Source of the DNA: Flavobacterium piscisymbiosum
GTDB lineage: Bacteria > Bacteroidota > Bacteroidia > Flavobacteriales > Flavobacteriaceae
Direction of reading: 5' to 3'
DNA: 64,000 bases
Assembly: GCF_020905295.1 (NCBI RefSeq)
Contig: NZ_JAJJMM010000001.1
Span: 3,658,001-3,722,000 of the forward strand
The notes below the pieces were generated by a model. The model was not told where the DNA came from, searched no databases, and saw only the letters and a program-made list of their open reading frames with translations. Below, piece after piece: positions 17,277 through 24,933 of this stretch. Position 1 is the stretch's first letter; every line of letters begins with the position of its first letter. The position numbers were made by a program, and so were the translations under genes.

Positions 17277-17567
17277 AAGGTATTTGTTAGTGCGAGTCCC
17301 CGCTCTTCGAAGTCTTCATCTTAGTCCCTGCGAATGTCTCTGACTTCGCACCGGCAAAGAGATTAAGTTTTGCATAGAAAAAGATTAATATTCTAAAGAC
17401 GATTTTATAAAAAGTCAGGAGACTTATAGATGTTTAAGTTTTTTATGAGAACTAATAAATAAAAATGCAAAGTCAGGAGACTTCGCATAGCGGGTTATTT
17501 TGTAATGGAAATAGTTTTATATTAGCACAAGAAAACCTCTTTTTGAACCAATTACTTATTACGGATC
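17277..17567. repeat. Intergenic stretch with two AAGTCAGGAGACTT hairpins
   Basis: No gene here. The short palindrome AAGTCAGGAGACTT occurs twice (17412-17425 and 17470-17483), the second extended by TGCA...CGCA. Fragments of the same words (CGAAGTCTTC, CTGACTTCGCA) lie at 17310-17350, suggesting a decayed third copy. Confidence 0.6.
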
Positions 17568-18284
17568 ATGATAAAACCATTACAATTGCCTTTACTTTTT
17601 ATGATACTTCTCTTTATGAGTTGTCAAAAAAAAATTAGCGATTTGGAATTTGAAAAAACTGTAATGACGGAAATTTTTCCGGACTTGATTGATTCTATTT
17701 GTATTGATTACAGAATAGTTCCTGTTCCGCCTCCTATTTATGGTCAATTTATTTATGATAAAGAAGGTAATAATATTGGTATTGATTCTACAAAAGGAAC
17801 TGAAAAACAAAAACAAGAAATAGTAAATTGGAAGCGTAATCAAGAAATAATTGTAGAAGAAATTGAAAAAGATACTTCAAAATTAATTGTAGCATTCAAT
17901 CCTAAAATAAAGAGAAGTAGTAAAGATTTAAAAGAATATTTGGAGCAGCACTTTAAAGTTACGGAAGTTTTTGATCCAAAAATAGAAGGAGATTCTACCT
18001 ATACTATAGATTTTAAAAATATCCCACTTAAAGGAAAATTTGAAATTAGAGACATGTCTGAGTTTCCAAAAGACAGATATGAATTTTGGAGAAAAAAGTA
18101 TGATTTTGTTTTTTCGGGTTCAGTTTATTTTACAGGAATTCAATTTGACAAAGAGAGAAAATTTGGAGTCTTAGACGGTGGTTTTTCTTGCGGCAGGCAT
18201 TGCGGAATGGGCGTGAGGATTTATATCAAAAAAGTAAATGATAAATGGATGATTGATAAAATTGATAACACTTCGGTTTCATGA
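17568..18284 (+). CDS. Lipoprotein, unknown
   Basis: 238 residues; lipobox LLFMSC (Cys19). The mature protein has an N-terminal helical part, a Pro-rich bend (RIVPVPPPIYGQF) and a C-terminal beta-rich region with FKNIPLKGKFEI and a Gly/Cys patch, DGGFSCGRHCGMG (about 203-215), followed by VRIYIKKVNDKWMIDKI. The ending resembles small lipoproteins whose last strands form an NTF2-like or similar sheet, but I cannot name the family. Confidence 0.65.
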   Translation: MIKPLQLPLLFMILLFMSCQKKISDLEFEKTVMTEIFPDLIDSICIDYRIVPVPPPIYGQFIYDKEGNNIGIDSTKGTEKQKQEIVNWKRNQEIIVEEIEKDTSKLIVAFNPKIKRSSKDLKEYLEQHFKVTEVFDPKIEGDSTYTIDFKNIPLKGKFEIRDMSEFPKDRYEFWRKKYDFVFSGSVYFTGIQFDKERKFGVLDGGFSCGRHCGMGVRIYIKKVNDKWMIDKIDNTSVS

Positions 18285-18364
18285 TTGTACTAAAAAAAAA
18301 TATAGGTTTGTTCTCAATTTTTGTGGGCACGATCGGGACGCTTGCGCAGAAAGCTAATGTTTGC

Positions 18365-18832
18365 AAACGTTGCTCTGAAAGAGCTTTACCACTAGCATGG
18401 TGCGAAGCACTATGACCACATAATTTTTGTTTTTAAGCCCTGAAAGGGCGAAAGCTTATTTGCGAAGTAAAAGTTCATTATTACATTATATTATTTGTGT
18501 AATAAAGTAAACAGTTTTTTGATAAATGTAAAATAGATTTGCTTTTGCCCTTTCAGGGCGATAATCCCGCTTAACGCAGTTCGTAGTGCGTTGCACTACG
18601 CTGATTCTTTTGGGCCTTCAGCCCTTTTTGAGCTTTTAAGCAATTTTCTCATTGTCTCAGCCCAAAATTTTTTACATATTTACACTTTGTCCTACAATAA
18701 ATTTGCAATTCACATTGTTTCCAAAAATAGGTGTTGAAAACCTGTTGCTCTGAAAGAGCTCTAGCAATAGCATGGTGCGAAGCACTATGAATGAGAGACA
18801 ATTGTTGTTTTAGCCCTGTAAGGGCGAAAGCC
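18365..18832. repeat. REP-like repeat cluster, two direct copies and an inverted part
   Basis: Copy 1 (18365-18456) and copy 2 (18735-18832) share GTTGCTCTGAAAGAGCT, TAGCATGGTGCGAAGCACTA and a closing AGCCCTG-AAGGGCGAAAGC hairpin. Between them, 18541-18560 carries the closing hairpin inverted (GCTTTTGCCCTTTCAGGGCG) and 18582-18600 is another palindrome (CGTAGTGC...GCACTACG). The whole 640-bp gap is non-coding and looks like a REP/BIME-type block. Confidence 0.75.
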
Positions 18833-18925
18833 TAGTGACTATAAATTTATAAAGTTTATATCAAAAGTTTTGTTCAATATTATATATTTATAAAGACTAA
18901 AAACAGATAACCAAAATGACCGGGA

Positions 18926-19243
18926 ATGATTAATATAGATTTTAAAAAAGAGAAAGGTAAAATTGATGAAATAATAAATAAAGCTTTAGCCGATTATCAA
19001 AATGAAATTGACGTGATTAATATTGATGACTGGACTTTAAAATCTAAAGAATTATTTATAGACAGGTCCTATAATGGTTATAGTTCTCAAAGTACGCAAT
19101 TCATCAATAATAGTTTTCCAGACATTACGAGTATTGTAGACAGTAATGCGAGATTAATATTGTATTTATATACATCAGAAAGAGATTTTGAATTTGATTT
19201 AATTAAAAAACAATTAATAGCAAAAATTAAGAAATCTAAATAA
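18926..19243 (+). CDS. Hypothetical protein
   Basis: 105 residues, soluble, no signal peptide. N-terminal charged helix (about 5-30), then NIDDWTLKSKELFIDRSYNGYSS in pieces and a hydrophobic strand ARLILYLYTSE near residue 80. Codon use is as AT-rich as the neighbours. No family recognised; a clean terminator follows at 19286, which supports a real transcript. Confidence 0.5.
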   Translation: MINIDFKKEKGKIDEIINKALADYQNEIDVINIDDWTLKSKELFIDRSYNGYSSQSTQFINNSFPDITSIVDSNARLILYLYTSERDFEFDLIKKQLIAKIKKSK

Positions 19244-19285
19244 CCGAATTTACGTCGCACCATCATTAAGAAAAAACAAACAAAA

Positions 19286-19318
19286 AGCCTTGATTATTAT
19301 AATCAAGGCTGTTTTGCT
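19286..19318 (+). terminator. Intrinsic terminator
   Basis: AGCCTTGATT (19286-19295) pairs exactly with AATCAAGGCT (19301-19310), followed by GTTTTG. It lies 42 bp past the stop of the 105-residue hypothetical protein. Confidence 0.75.
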
Positions 19319-19450
19319 ATTTATCTAATTAATAAAAAAAACTCATGTGTTAGCAGTCTCAGACTTCTTCACGGCGTCAAAGTCCTTTTGAAAGTTTACT
19401 GTATAGTAAAAGAGTAATCTCTTCTTTATAATGACTTTCTTATGAAAACG

Positions 19451-19545
19451 AATGCCCTAGCCCTGATGGGAGGGAAAATCCTTTTTCTTGCTCCTTTAGC
19501 AAGGAAAAGATTTGGAAGGACAGCAGGAAACAGCTCCTGAAAAAT
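19451..19545 (+). ncRNA. Candidate structured RNA / conserved intergenic element
   Basis: Within the 438-bp gap 19244-19682. CCCTAGCCCTGATGGGAGGG is followed by a 12-bp stem (CTTTTTCTTGCT 19481-19492 with AGCAAGGAAAAG 19498-19509, one G-U) and then GACAGCAGGAAACAGCTCCTG. I recall this layout recurring between genes across Flavobacterium; it may be the Rfam Flavo-1 motif, but I cannot confirm that. The orientation is assigned from the GCCCTGAT...CAGGAAA order only. Confidence 0.4.
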
Positions 19546-19682
19546 GTAATGGTTATTGAAAAAAAATCTCTCATAGAGTTAATTATGAAAATAAAACCAA
19601 GAATTATATAACAGAGAATTCCTGCTTTTTGAAGAATTTTGGTATAAGATTTCTAAATCATTAACCTTAAAATTTTTTAGTC

Positions 19683-19922
19683 ATGCCAGATGCAAGAATT
19701 CAAAACGAAAAACAATACCAGGCTCTTTTAGAAATAGGCTATAGCAAAGAAAAAGCAGCGCGAATTGCGAATACGCCAGATGCAGGTGAAAAAGGAGGAA
19801 GGGCAAAACCTTATGATGAATGGTCGAAAGCGGAATTGTACCAGCAGGCTATAAAAGTGGGGATTCCGGGACGTTCTTATATGAACAAAAAGAATCTCGT
19901 TAAGGCATTACGAAATAATTAA
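19683..19922 (+). CDS. Small DUF7218 / Rho-N-like protein
   Basis: 79 residues. N-terminal half: KQYQALLEIGYSKEKAARIAN, split by the family's Gly-rich AGEKGGRAKPYDEW turn; C-terminal half: SKAELYQQAIKVGIPGRSYM then NKKNLVKALR, a SAP/Rho-N-like helical motif used for nucleic-acid or protein contact. Such proteins are common in stress-related clusters of soil bacteria; the biochemical role is not established. It opens the stress and repair region and precedes topoisomerase IB. Confidence 0.75.
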   Translation: MPDARIQNEKQYQALLEIGYSKEKAARIANTPDAGEKGGRAKPYDEWSKAELYQQAIKVGIPGRSYMNKKNLVKALRNN

Positions 19923-19995
19923 AAAGTATTTGAAAAATAATAAAGCCACAGAGGATAAACAGAATATATCGGAAATAGAATCTTTTAAATCCTGA

Positions 19996-20013
19996 TCCCG
20001 ATAATTATCGGGA
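19996..20013. repeat. Perfect 18-bp palindrome TCCCGATAATTATCGGGA
   Basis: A variant of the ATCCCGATAGCTATCGGGAT palindrome found at 25843, 33225, 47175 and 48405. Here it sits 26 bp before the topoisomerase start, between the inverted words AGCCAC (19945) and GTGGCT (20014). Confidence 0.7.
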
Positions 20014-20038
20014 GTGGCTTAATAAACACGAAACGATC

Positions 20039-21124
20039 ATGAATGCAGCTGCAAAAACCGAAAAACTAATGAATCAATTGATCAAAACACCGCATTTGGT
20101 AATTGAGAAATTAGATTTAGTTTACATCAATAATCAAAGGCTGCCAATAGAACGATGCGAAGGAGAAGATGGTTTTGTTTATAAAAAAAATGGTCGTTGC
20201 ATTAAGCAAAAAAGCGAATTGAAACGCTTTAGCAGTCTGGTGCTTCCGCCGGCTTGGGTAAACGTTCAGATTTCAGACTTGCCAAACGGACATTTACAAG
20301 CGGTGGGTCTGGATATTAAAAATCGAAAACAATATCGATATCATCCAAAATGGAATTTGATTCGAAATCAAACTAAGTTTTATAAAATAGCCGAGTTTGG
20401 AACAAAATTGCCTTCGATTCGAAAACAAGTCGATGAAGATTTAGAGAAAAAAGAATGGTCGAAAGAAAAAGTGGTAGCATTAGTAATCCGTTTAATGGAG
20501 GAAACCCACATTAGAATTGGAAATGAAAAATATGCCAAGGACAATAAATCATACGGACTTTCGACTTTAAGAAAACGCCACATTAACATTAATAAAAATT
20601 CGCTCCGATTTGAATTTACAGGAAAAAAAGGAGTACAGCATACGATTACAACCCGAAATAAAAAATTGATAAAATTGGTCAGTCGTTGTGAAGAAATTCC
20701 GGGTTGGGAAGTTTTTAAATACTATGATAAAAACGGCGAACGAAAAGTGCTGGACAGCCATATGGTAAATGAATATTTGCATGAAATTTCGGGAGAATAT
20801 TTTAGTGCAAAAGATTTTAGAACCTGGGCAGCATCAATCGTGTTTTTTGAAACCTTAATGGATATAGGCACAACAACCGACGAAAAAGAAATCAAAAAGA
20901 ATATTTTATCCGCCTTTGATACCACTGCGCAAGCTTTGGGAAATACCAGAAATGTATGCAAGAATTATTACGTTCATCCTTTATTGGTTTCGACTTATGA
21001 AGATGGTTCGATTGAGCAATATTTTGAAAGAGCAAAAAAATGCCGAAGCAACAGAGAACATTTTTCGCACAGCGAAATTGCTTTTTCAGAATTAATACAA
21101 AACTATCAGGTCAACTTATTGTAA
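20039..21124 (+). CDS. DNA topoisomerase IB (poxvirus/bacterial type)
   Basis: 361 residues. N-terminal domain (about 1-95) with GFVYKKNGRCI and LVLPPAWVNVQI, then the catalytic domain. The active-site set is visible: Arg in MEETHIRIGNEKYA, Lys in FTGKKG, Arg in DFRTWAAS, and the nucleophilic Tyr in NYYVHP (Tyr311, by position before VHP). These enzymes relax supercoils of either sign through a 3'-phosphotyrosine link. In many bacteria they are accessory genes linked to stress or DNA repair, which fits the neighbours. Confidence 0.93.
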   Translation: MNAAAKTEKLMNQLIKTPHLVIEKLDLVYINNQRLPIERCEGEDGFVYKKNGRCIKQKSELKRFSSLVLPPAWVNVQISDLPNGHLQAVGLDIKNRKQYRYHPKWNLIRNQTKFYKIAEFGTKLPSIRKQVDEDLEKKEWSKEKVVALVIRLMEETHIRIGNEKYAKDNKSYGLSTLRKRHININKNSLRFEFTGKKGVQHTITTRNKKLIKLVSRCEEIPGWEVFKYYDKNGERKVLDSHMVNEYLHEISGEYFSAKDFRTWAASIVFFETLMDIGTTTDEKEIKKNILSAFDTTAQALGNTRNVCKNYYVHPLLVSTYEDGSIEQYFERAKKCRSNREHFSHSEIAFSELIQNYQVNLL

Positions 21125-21233
21125 ATCAGGTTTGATCGTGCTAACAAAATAATGTTTAGAGTTAATACATCTCTTTAAAAAGTATGAAATTTGAGTAACA
21201 AACAAAATCATTATTAACTAAAATCACAAGCTT

Positions 21234-21395
21234 ATGTTACGTTATACAGTCATTTTTATTATTCTTGCTATCATAGCCGGAATATTTGGTTTTGGTGGAA
21301 TTGCCGCCGGAGCAGCAAGTATCGCTAAAGTTTTATTCTTCATATTTTTAGTCTTATTCGTTATATCTCTAATTAGCGGAAGAAAAAGTATTTAG
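21234..21395 (+). CDS. DUF1328 small membrane protein
   Basis: 53 residues: [20 protein letters not shown], then [20 protein letters not shown] and a short end SGRKSI. Two membrane segments separated by the Gly/Ala-rich [10 protein letters not shown] turn are the DUF1328 (YtjA) signature. The function is unknown; in other bacteria it is stress-induced. A strong terminator follows 21 bp after the stop, so it is the end of a transcript. Confidence 0.88.
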   Translation: MLRYTVIFIILAIIAGIFGFGGIAAGAASIAKVLFFIFLVLFVISLISGRKSI

Positions 21396-21416
21396 TCAGC
21401 AAATAAATAACAATTA

Positions 21417-21452
21417 AAAAACGACACATATATCTCGGTAAATGTGTCGTTT
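21417..21452 (+). terminator. Intrinsic terminator
   Basis: AAAACGACACAT pairs with ATGTGTCGTTT across TATATCTCGGTAA; T-rich after the stem. It separates DUF1328 from the DUF5661 gene. Confidence 0.82.
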
Positions 21453-21482
21453 GCATTTTTAAAAAAATTAAAAAAAAGAATT

Positions 21483-22130
21483 ATGGGAACCAAAAGCGGT
21501 GCTTATCAGGATGTTTATATCAAAAGAGAAGATGAAATGGTAAGCTTAAAAAACGATGTGACAGATTTCTGTGAAAAATATATAAAACCTGTACATCCTG
21601 AAAATTGGGATTGGTCGACACGCGATTTCGAAAATCCGGACAATGATCCTACAGTTGCAGAAGCAAGAGCGATAGGAAACGTGGTTTTTAACGATTTAAA
21701 CGATAAAAAAGAGACAGATGTAGATTTGTCTACAATGAACAATGTTGAGTCGATTAAAGCCTATTTAAATCCAAAAAGCAAATACGAAGCTTTTAATATG
21801 GAAGAATTTGCATTTGCCTTGAAAGTTGAACTCGAACACGGGAAAATAAAAGATGTTAATGTAACCAATAATCATCCGTTTTTGACCGCGATGATTGCAT
21901 TGGCACACATGACCGAAAGTTTGACCTATTACAAAAGATTGAAAGTAATGGAAGCCGAAGGCGAGATTTACGAAATCATGCGCAAAATCGATAAAGTTAC
22001 AACAGGAAAAGATAAATTACTTGAAGAGCTTATTAAAGCCGAAGAAGAATTGAAAGAGGCAAGGGCAGGACTGGCAGAACGCCTCGAAAAAATGGATGAT
22101 ATTCCGGTTTTGGAAATTATTGGAGATTAA
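21483..22130 (+). CDS. DUF5661 family protein
   Basis: 215 residues from the ATG at 21483; an upstream in-frame ATG at 21444 falls within the terminator hairpin and is rejected. The N-terminal half is acidic (DWSTRDFENPDNDPTVAEAR). The central part, MEEFAFALKVELEHGKIKD, VTNNHPFLTAMIALAHMTE and SLTYYKRLKVMEAEGE, fits DUF5661. The C-terminus is a coiled-coil helix (about 170-210, KLLEELIKAEEELKEARAGL). Cytosolic, role unknown; grouped with stress genes here. Confidence 0.72.
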   Translation: MGTKSGAYQDVYIKREDEMVSLKNDVTDFCEKYIKPVHPENWDWSTRDFENPDNDPTVAEARAIGNVVFNDLNDKKETDVDLSTMNNVESIKAYLNPKSKYEAFNMEEFAFALKVELEHGKIKDVNVTNNHPFLTAMIALAHMTESLTYYKRLKVMEAEGEIYEIMRKIDKVTTGKDKLLEELIKAEEELKEARAGLAERLEKMDDIPVLEIIGD

Positions 22131-22137
22131 GGTTTAG

Positions 22138-22172
22138 AAAGAAGAAAGAAGAAAGAAGAAAGAAGAAAGAAT
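22138..22172. repeat. Heptanucleotide microsatellite (GAAAGAA)5
   Basis: Five perfect copies of GAAAGAA directly after the DUF5661 stop. With the inverse pyrimidine stretch at 22311-22343 it could form an outer stem around the hairpin at 22221-22284. Confidence 0.85.
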
Positions 22173-22220
22173 ATAGAGTATAGCACAAAGAATATAGGGC
22201 AAAAAATATACTGTAAAAAT

Positions 22221-22284
22221 AAAGGTTCAAAGAAATAAAACAACAAAGTTTTTAAACTTTGAATCTTTATTTCTTTGAACCTTT
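22221..22284. repeat. 19-bp perfect inverted repeat, possible bidirectional terminator
   Basis: AAAGGTTCAAAGAAATAAA (22221-22239) is exactly inverted at 22266-22284, with an inner CAAAGTTTTTAAACTTTG palindrome. It lies between two convergent genes. Confidence 0.65.
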
Positions 22285-22345
22285 GTCACTTTATTAAAAT
22301 CGTTCGAGTCTTTTCTCTTTACTCTTTCTTCTATATTCTCTCCTC

Positions 22346-22864
22346 CTAAAATTTCCTTGGGTCATTATCAGGATATTCTACATCTTCTTCTTCCTGAACA
22401 TCATCTTCGATATATTCAGTTTCCTCTTCCTCTTCTTCATCATCGATATCTTCCAGGACATCTTCGGTTTCGTTAAAATCTTCTTCTTCTCTTTCCAGAG
22501 AAGCGTCGGACGGATTATCCAATTGGTCGTTTACATCATCGATATTGTTACCGTTTTGATCCAGTTCCTCTTCATACAAATCATCAGTATTAGAGTTTAG
22601 GTCGTCTTCGCTATGAAAATCATCCGTTAGATCATCTTCATCGTCTGTAAGTTCGTCCGGATTAGGATTGTCAGGATTATGACCGTTTCTAACCGTATAA
22701 CCACGTTCGGCTATTTCACGATTATCAGTATCGCTTTCTTTCATGTCGTCGATATCATACAATTCTTCGTTCATCAAAGTATTTCTGTCTGCTGTATTTG
22801 GATTCTGATTTCCAGGAACTCGATTCCCTTTTATCATGCTGTTTTTTTGATCTGTAGTATTCAT
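22346..22864 (-). CDS. Hyper-acidic, intrinsically disordered protein
   Basis: 172 residues. After an N-terminal polar part (GNRVPGNQNPNTADRNTLMN) almost all of residues 60-172 is Asp/Glu/Asn (NPDELTDDEDDLTDDFHSED, and EEDVLEDIDDEEEEEETE-like runs). There is no hydrophobic core, signal or membrane segment, so I infer disorder. Possible roles are cation or water binding, or partner masking; none is shown. It shares its promoter layout with the second acidic gene at 23053. Confidence 0.6.
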   Translation of the reverse strand: MNTTDQKNSMIKGNRVPGNQNPNTADRNTLMNEELYDIDDMKESDTDNREIAERGYTVRNGHNPDNPNPDELTDDEDDLTDDFHSEDDLNSNTDDLYEEELDQNGNNIDDVNDQLDNPSDASLEREEEDFNETEDVLEDIDDEEEEEETEYIEDDVQEEEDVEYPDNDPRKF

Positions 22865-22892
22865 GACGTTTCGTTTTTAATATTACTATATA

Positions 22893-22900
22893 CAAATCTA
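22893..22900 (-). promoter_or_regulatory. -7 box TAGATTTG of the acidic-protein gene
   Basis: On the minus strand TAGATTTG lies exactly 36 nt (first base to A of ATG) before the start codon, the same distance as at 23393-23400. CTTG lies 10 nt upstream of it. Confidence 0.55.
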
Positions 22901-22986
22901 ATAACGAAGGCAAGTAATTGTATTATAGAATTATAACGGGTAATTGTATAATTAACAGATGGTTATGTTGAGGTTGAGTTCAAAAC

Positions 22987-23023
22987 AAAAAAAAAGACCA
23001 TTACCCGGTAATAGTCTTTTTTT
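22987..23023 (-). terminator. Intrinsic terminator of the second acidic gene
   Basis: AAAAGAC.ATTA pairs with TAAT.GTCTTTT around a CCCGG centre; on the minus strand the stem is followed by a T run. It is 30 bp past the stop at 23053. Confidence 0.75.
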
Positions 23024-23052
23024 GCATTTCGCTTTTCAGATTTTCAGAAATA

Positions 23053-23364
23053 TTAATTATCGTTTCTTTCTAAATCGTCATCATCAAAATGATCTTCGTC
23101 TTCGATATGCTCTTCCTCGTCAAAATCATCAGCGTCGATAATCTCAAATTCCTCCTCTTCATTATTAGTGATGTGATCGTCTTCGTTTACAACTTGTTCC
23201 TCGTTTGGGATATTTTCATTTCTAATGATGTTATCCTTTTTAAGCAATTTATCAATAGCATTATCAATCAATATTGCAGTGTCAATATCTAAATGGCCTC
23301 TTTGATATTTTTGTTGAAAATAAAGTTCGGCTTCCTGATACGTAAGATCTATATGTGTTTCCAT
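23053..23364 (-). CDS. Small protein with helical head and hyper-acidic tail
   Basis: 103 residues. Residues 1-45 look folded and helical (LTYQEAELYFQQKYQRGHLD, then IDTAILIDNAIDKLLKKDNI); residues 55-103 are an Asp/Glu tail (NEEEEFEIIDADDFDEEEHI and on). Acidic tails of this kind can bind basic proteins or mimic nucleic acid. I do not know this family. Identical promoter placement to the 22346-22864 gene suggests co-regulation. Confidence 0.6.
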   Translation of the reverse strand: METHIDLTYQEAELYFQQKYQRGHLDIDTAILIDNAIDKLLKKDNIIRNENIPNEEQVVNEDDHITNNEEEEFEIIDADDFDEEEHIEDEDHFDDDDLERNDN

Positions 23365-23392
23365 TATAAGTTTTTTTAAAATTGTAGTACTA

Positions 23393-23400
23393 CAAATCTA
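23393..23400 (-). promoter_or_regulatory. -7 box TAGATTTG of the second acidic-protein gene
   Basis: Minus-strand TAGATTTGTA, 36 nt before the start codon and 10 nt after a TTTG, matching the arrangement at 22893-22900. Confidence 0.55.
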
Positions 23401-23552
23401 TCTCTCAAACCAAAAAAATATCTTACAGAATTCTTAAATCTAATTGCATAATATGCAGGTGTTCAGAATGCAACTTTAGGAATTAATGATATAACTTGTC
23501 TGATAATCAAGATGGTAATTTTATCAAATATTAATTAACAAAAATTATTACC

Positions 23553-24125
23553 ATGAAAAGTACAGATAGTAAAAAAGAGACAGCTTCTAAACCGGAAGCA
23601 AAAAAGGGAGTAACAAAAGCAAAATCTGATGCAGCATCAGGATTGACAGAATTGTTTGAAGATGGATTAAAAGACATTTACTGGGCAGAAAAAGCGCTGA
23701 CTAAGGCAATACCTACCATGACCAAAAATGCAACGTCAGCGGACTTAATAGAGGCTTTAAACAGTCACTTGACCGAAACTGAAGAACATGTAACACGATT
23801 AGAGCAGGTTTTTAAACTAATTGGCCAAAAAGCTTCGGCAAAAAAATGCGATGCAATGGCGGGCTTAATCGAAGAAGGAAAAGGGATTATTGAAGAAACT
23901 GAAGTTGGGGTTGTACGTGATGCAGGTATTATCGCAGCGACGCAAAAAATAGAGCATTACGAAATTGCCACTTACGGTACTTTACGTCAATTTGCAGAGA
24001 CTCTTGGTCTAACAGAGGCAGCCGGTATTCTGGAACTGACGTTAGACGAAGAAAAAGGAGCCGATAAAAAATTAACAGAGGTTGCGGTAAATGCTGTAAA
24101 CCTTGAAGCTGCAGAAGCAGATTAA
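23553..24125 (+). CDS. DUF892 ferritin-like stress protein (YciE/YciF family)
   Basis: 190 residues. A Lys/Ala/Ser-rich N-terminal tail (1-30) precedes the ferritin-like four-helix domain: LTELFEDGLKDIYWAEKALT, HLTETEEHVTRLEQVF, RDAGIIAATQKIEHYEIATY and ELTLDEEKGADKKLTEVA. The Glu/His positions (DIYWAE, TEEH, KIEHYE, EEKGAD) fit a di-iron site as in YciF. These proteins are induced by osmotic and general stress; the reaction is not settled. Confidence 0.9.
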   Translation: MKSTDSKKETASKPEAKKGVTKAKSDAASGLTELFEDGLKDIYWAEKALTKAIPTMTKNATSADLIEALNSHLTETEEHVTRLEQVFKLIGQKASAKKCDAMAGLIEEGKGIIEETEVGVVRDAGIIAATQKIEHYEIATYGTLRQFAETLGLTEAAGILELTLDEEKGADKKLTEVAVNAVNLEAAEAD

Positions 24126-24145
24126 TGGCAAGAAATCATGATTCT

Positions 24146-24176
24146 AAAAAGTGCAGCTTTACGTTGCACTTTTTTT
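24146..24176 (+). terminator. Intrinsic terminator
   Basis: AAAAAGTGCA (24146-24155) pairs with TGCACTTTTTT (24165-24175), loop GCTTTACGT. It ends the DUF892 transcript and overlaps a spurious upstream start of the next gene. Confidence 0.85.
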
Positions 24177-24201
24177 AGTTTATAATTTAAAAATTAAGAT
24201 T

Positions 24202-24933
24202 ATGCCAGAAGGTCCGTCGCTAATGATTTTAAAAGAAGAAGTGCAGCAATTTTCAGGAAAAAAAATAATTGAAGTTTCCGGAAATAGTGCGATTGATATT
24301 GAGCGTCTCCAGGATAAAATCATTGTGGATTTTAAAACATGGGGAAAGCATTTTTTAATTTGTTTTGATGATTTTACCGTAAAAATTCATTTGCTCATGT
24401 TTGGAACGTATCGCATAAACGAACGCAAAGAAATCAAACCAAGATTGAGTATGATTTTTTCAAACGGAGAACTGAATTTTTATACCTGCTCGGTCAAAAT
24501 CCTTGAAGGCGATATTAATCAATATTACGATTGGAGAGAGGATGTAATGAACGAAAAATGGGATTCGAAAAAAGCAAAACAAAGTCTGGATAAAAAACCG
24601 GACGAAATGATTTGTGATGCAATTCTCGATCAGAACATTTTTTCAGGAGTAGGGAATATTATCAAGAACGAAGTTTTGTACCGATGTCGAATTCATCCGG
24701 AATCTCTGGTTGGAAAAATTCCGCCAAAAGATTTAAAAAATATCATCAACGAATGTTCGATTTATAGTTTTGAATTTTTGGACTGGAAGAAAAAAAATGA
24801 ATTAAAAAAGCATTGGCTCGCTTACACCAAAAAAGAATGTAAGCGATGTAATCTTCCCATTCATAAAAAGCAAACAGGGAAGAGAAGCCGAAGAAGTTTT
24901 TTTTGTACTAACTGTCAAAAACTACACATATGA
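24202..24933 (+). CDS. Fpg/Nei family DNA glycosylase / AP lyase
   Basis: 243 residues from the ATG at 24202, which gives the essential N-terminal PEGP after Met (catalytic Pro2, Glu3). An ATG at 24151 lies in a terminator stem and would hide the catalytic Pro. The helix-two-turn-helix shows ILDQNIFSGVGNIIKNEVLY (Asn and Gly of the family), and the C-terminal zinc finger has four Cys (213, 216, 235, 238: CKRC...CTNC). It excises oxidised bases and cuts the strand. Its stop overlaps the next start by 4 bp. Confidence 0.92.
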   Translation: MPEGPSLMILKEEVQQFSGKKIIEVSGNSAIDIERLQDKIIVDFKTWGKHFLICFDDFTVKIHLLMFGTYRINERKEIKPRLSMIFSNGELNFYTCSVKILEGDINQYYDWREDVMNEKWDSKKAKQSLDKKPDEMICDAILDQNIFSGVGNIIKNEVLYRCRIHPESLVGKIPPKDLKNIINECSIYSFEFLDWKKKNELKKHWLAYTKKECKRCNLPIHKKQTGKRSRRSFFCTNCQKLHI

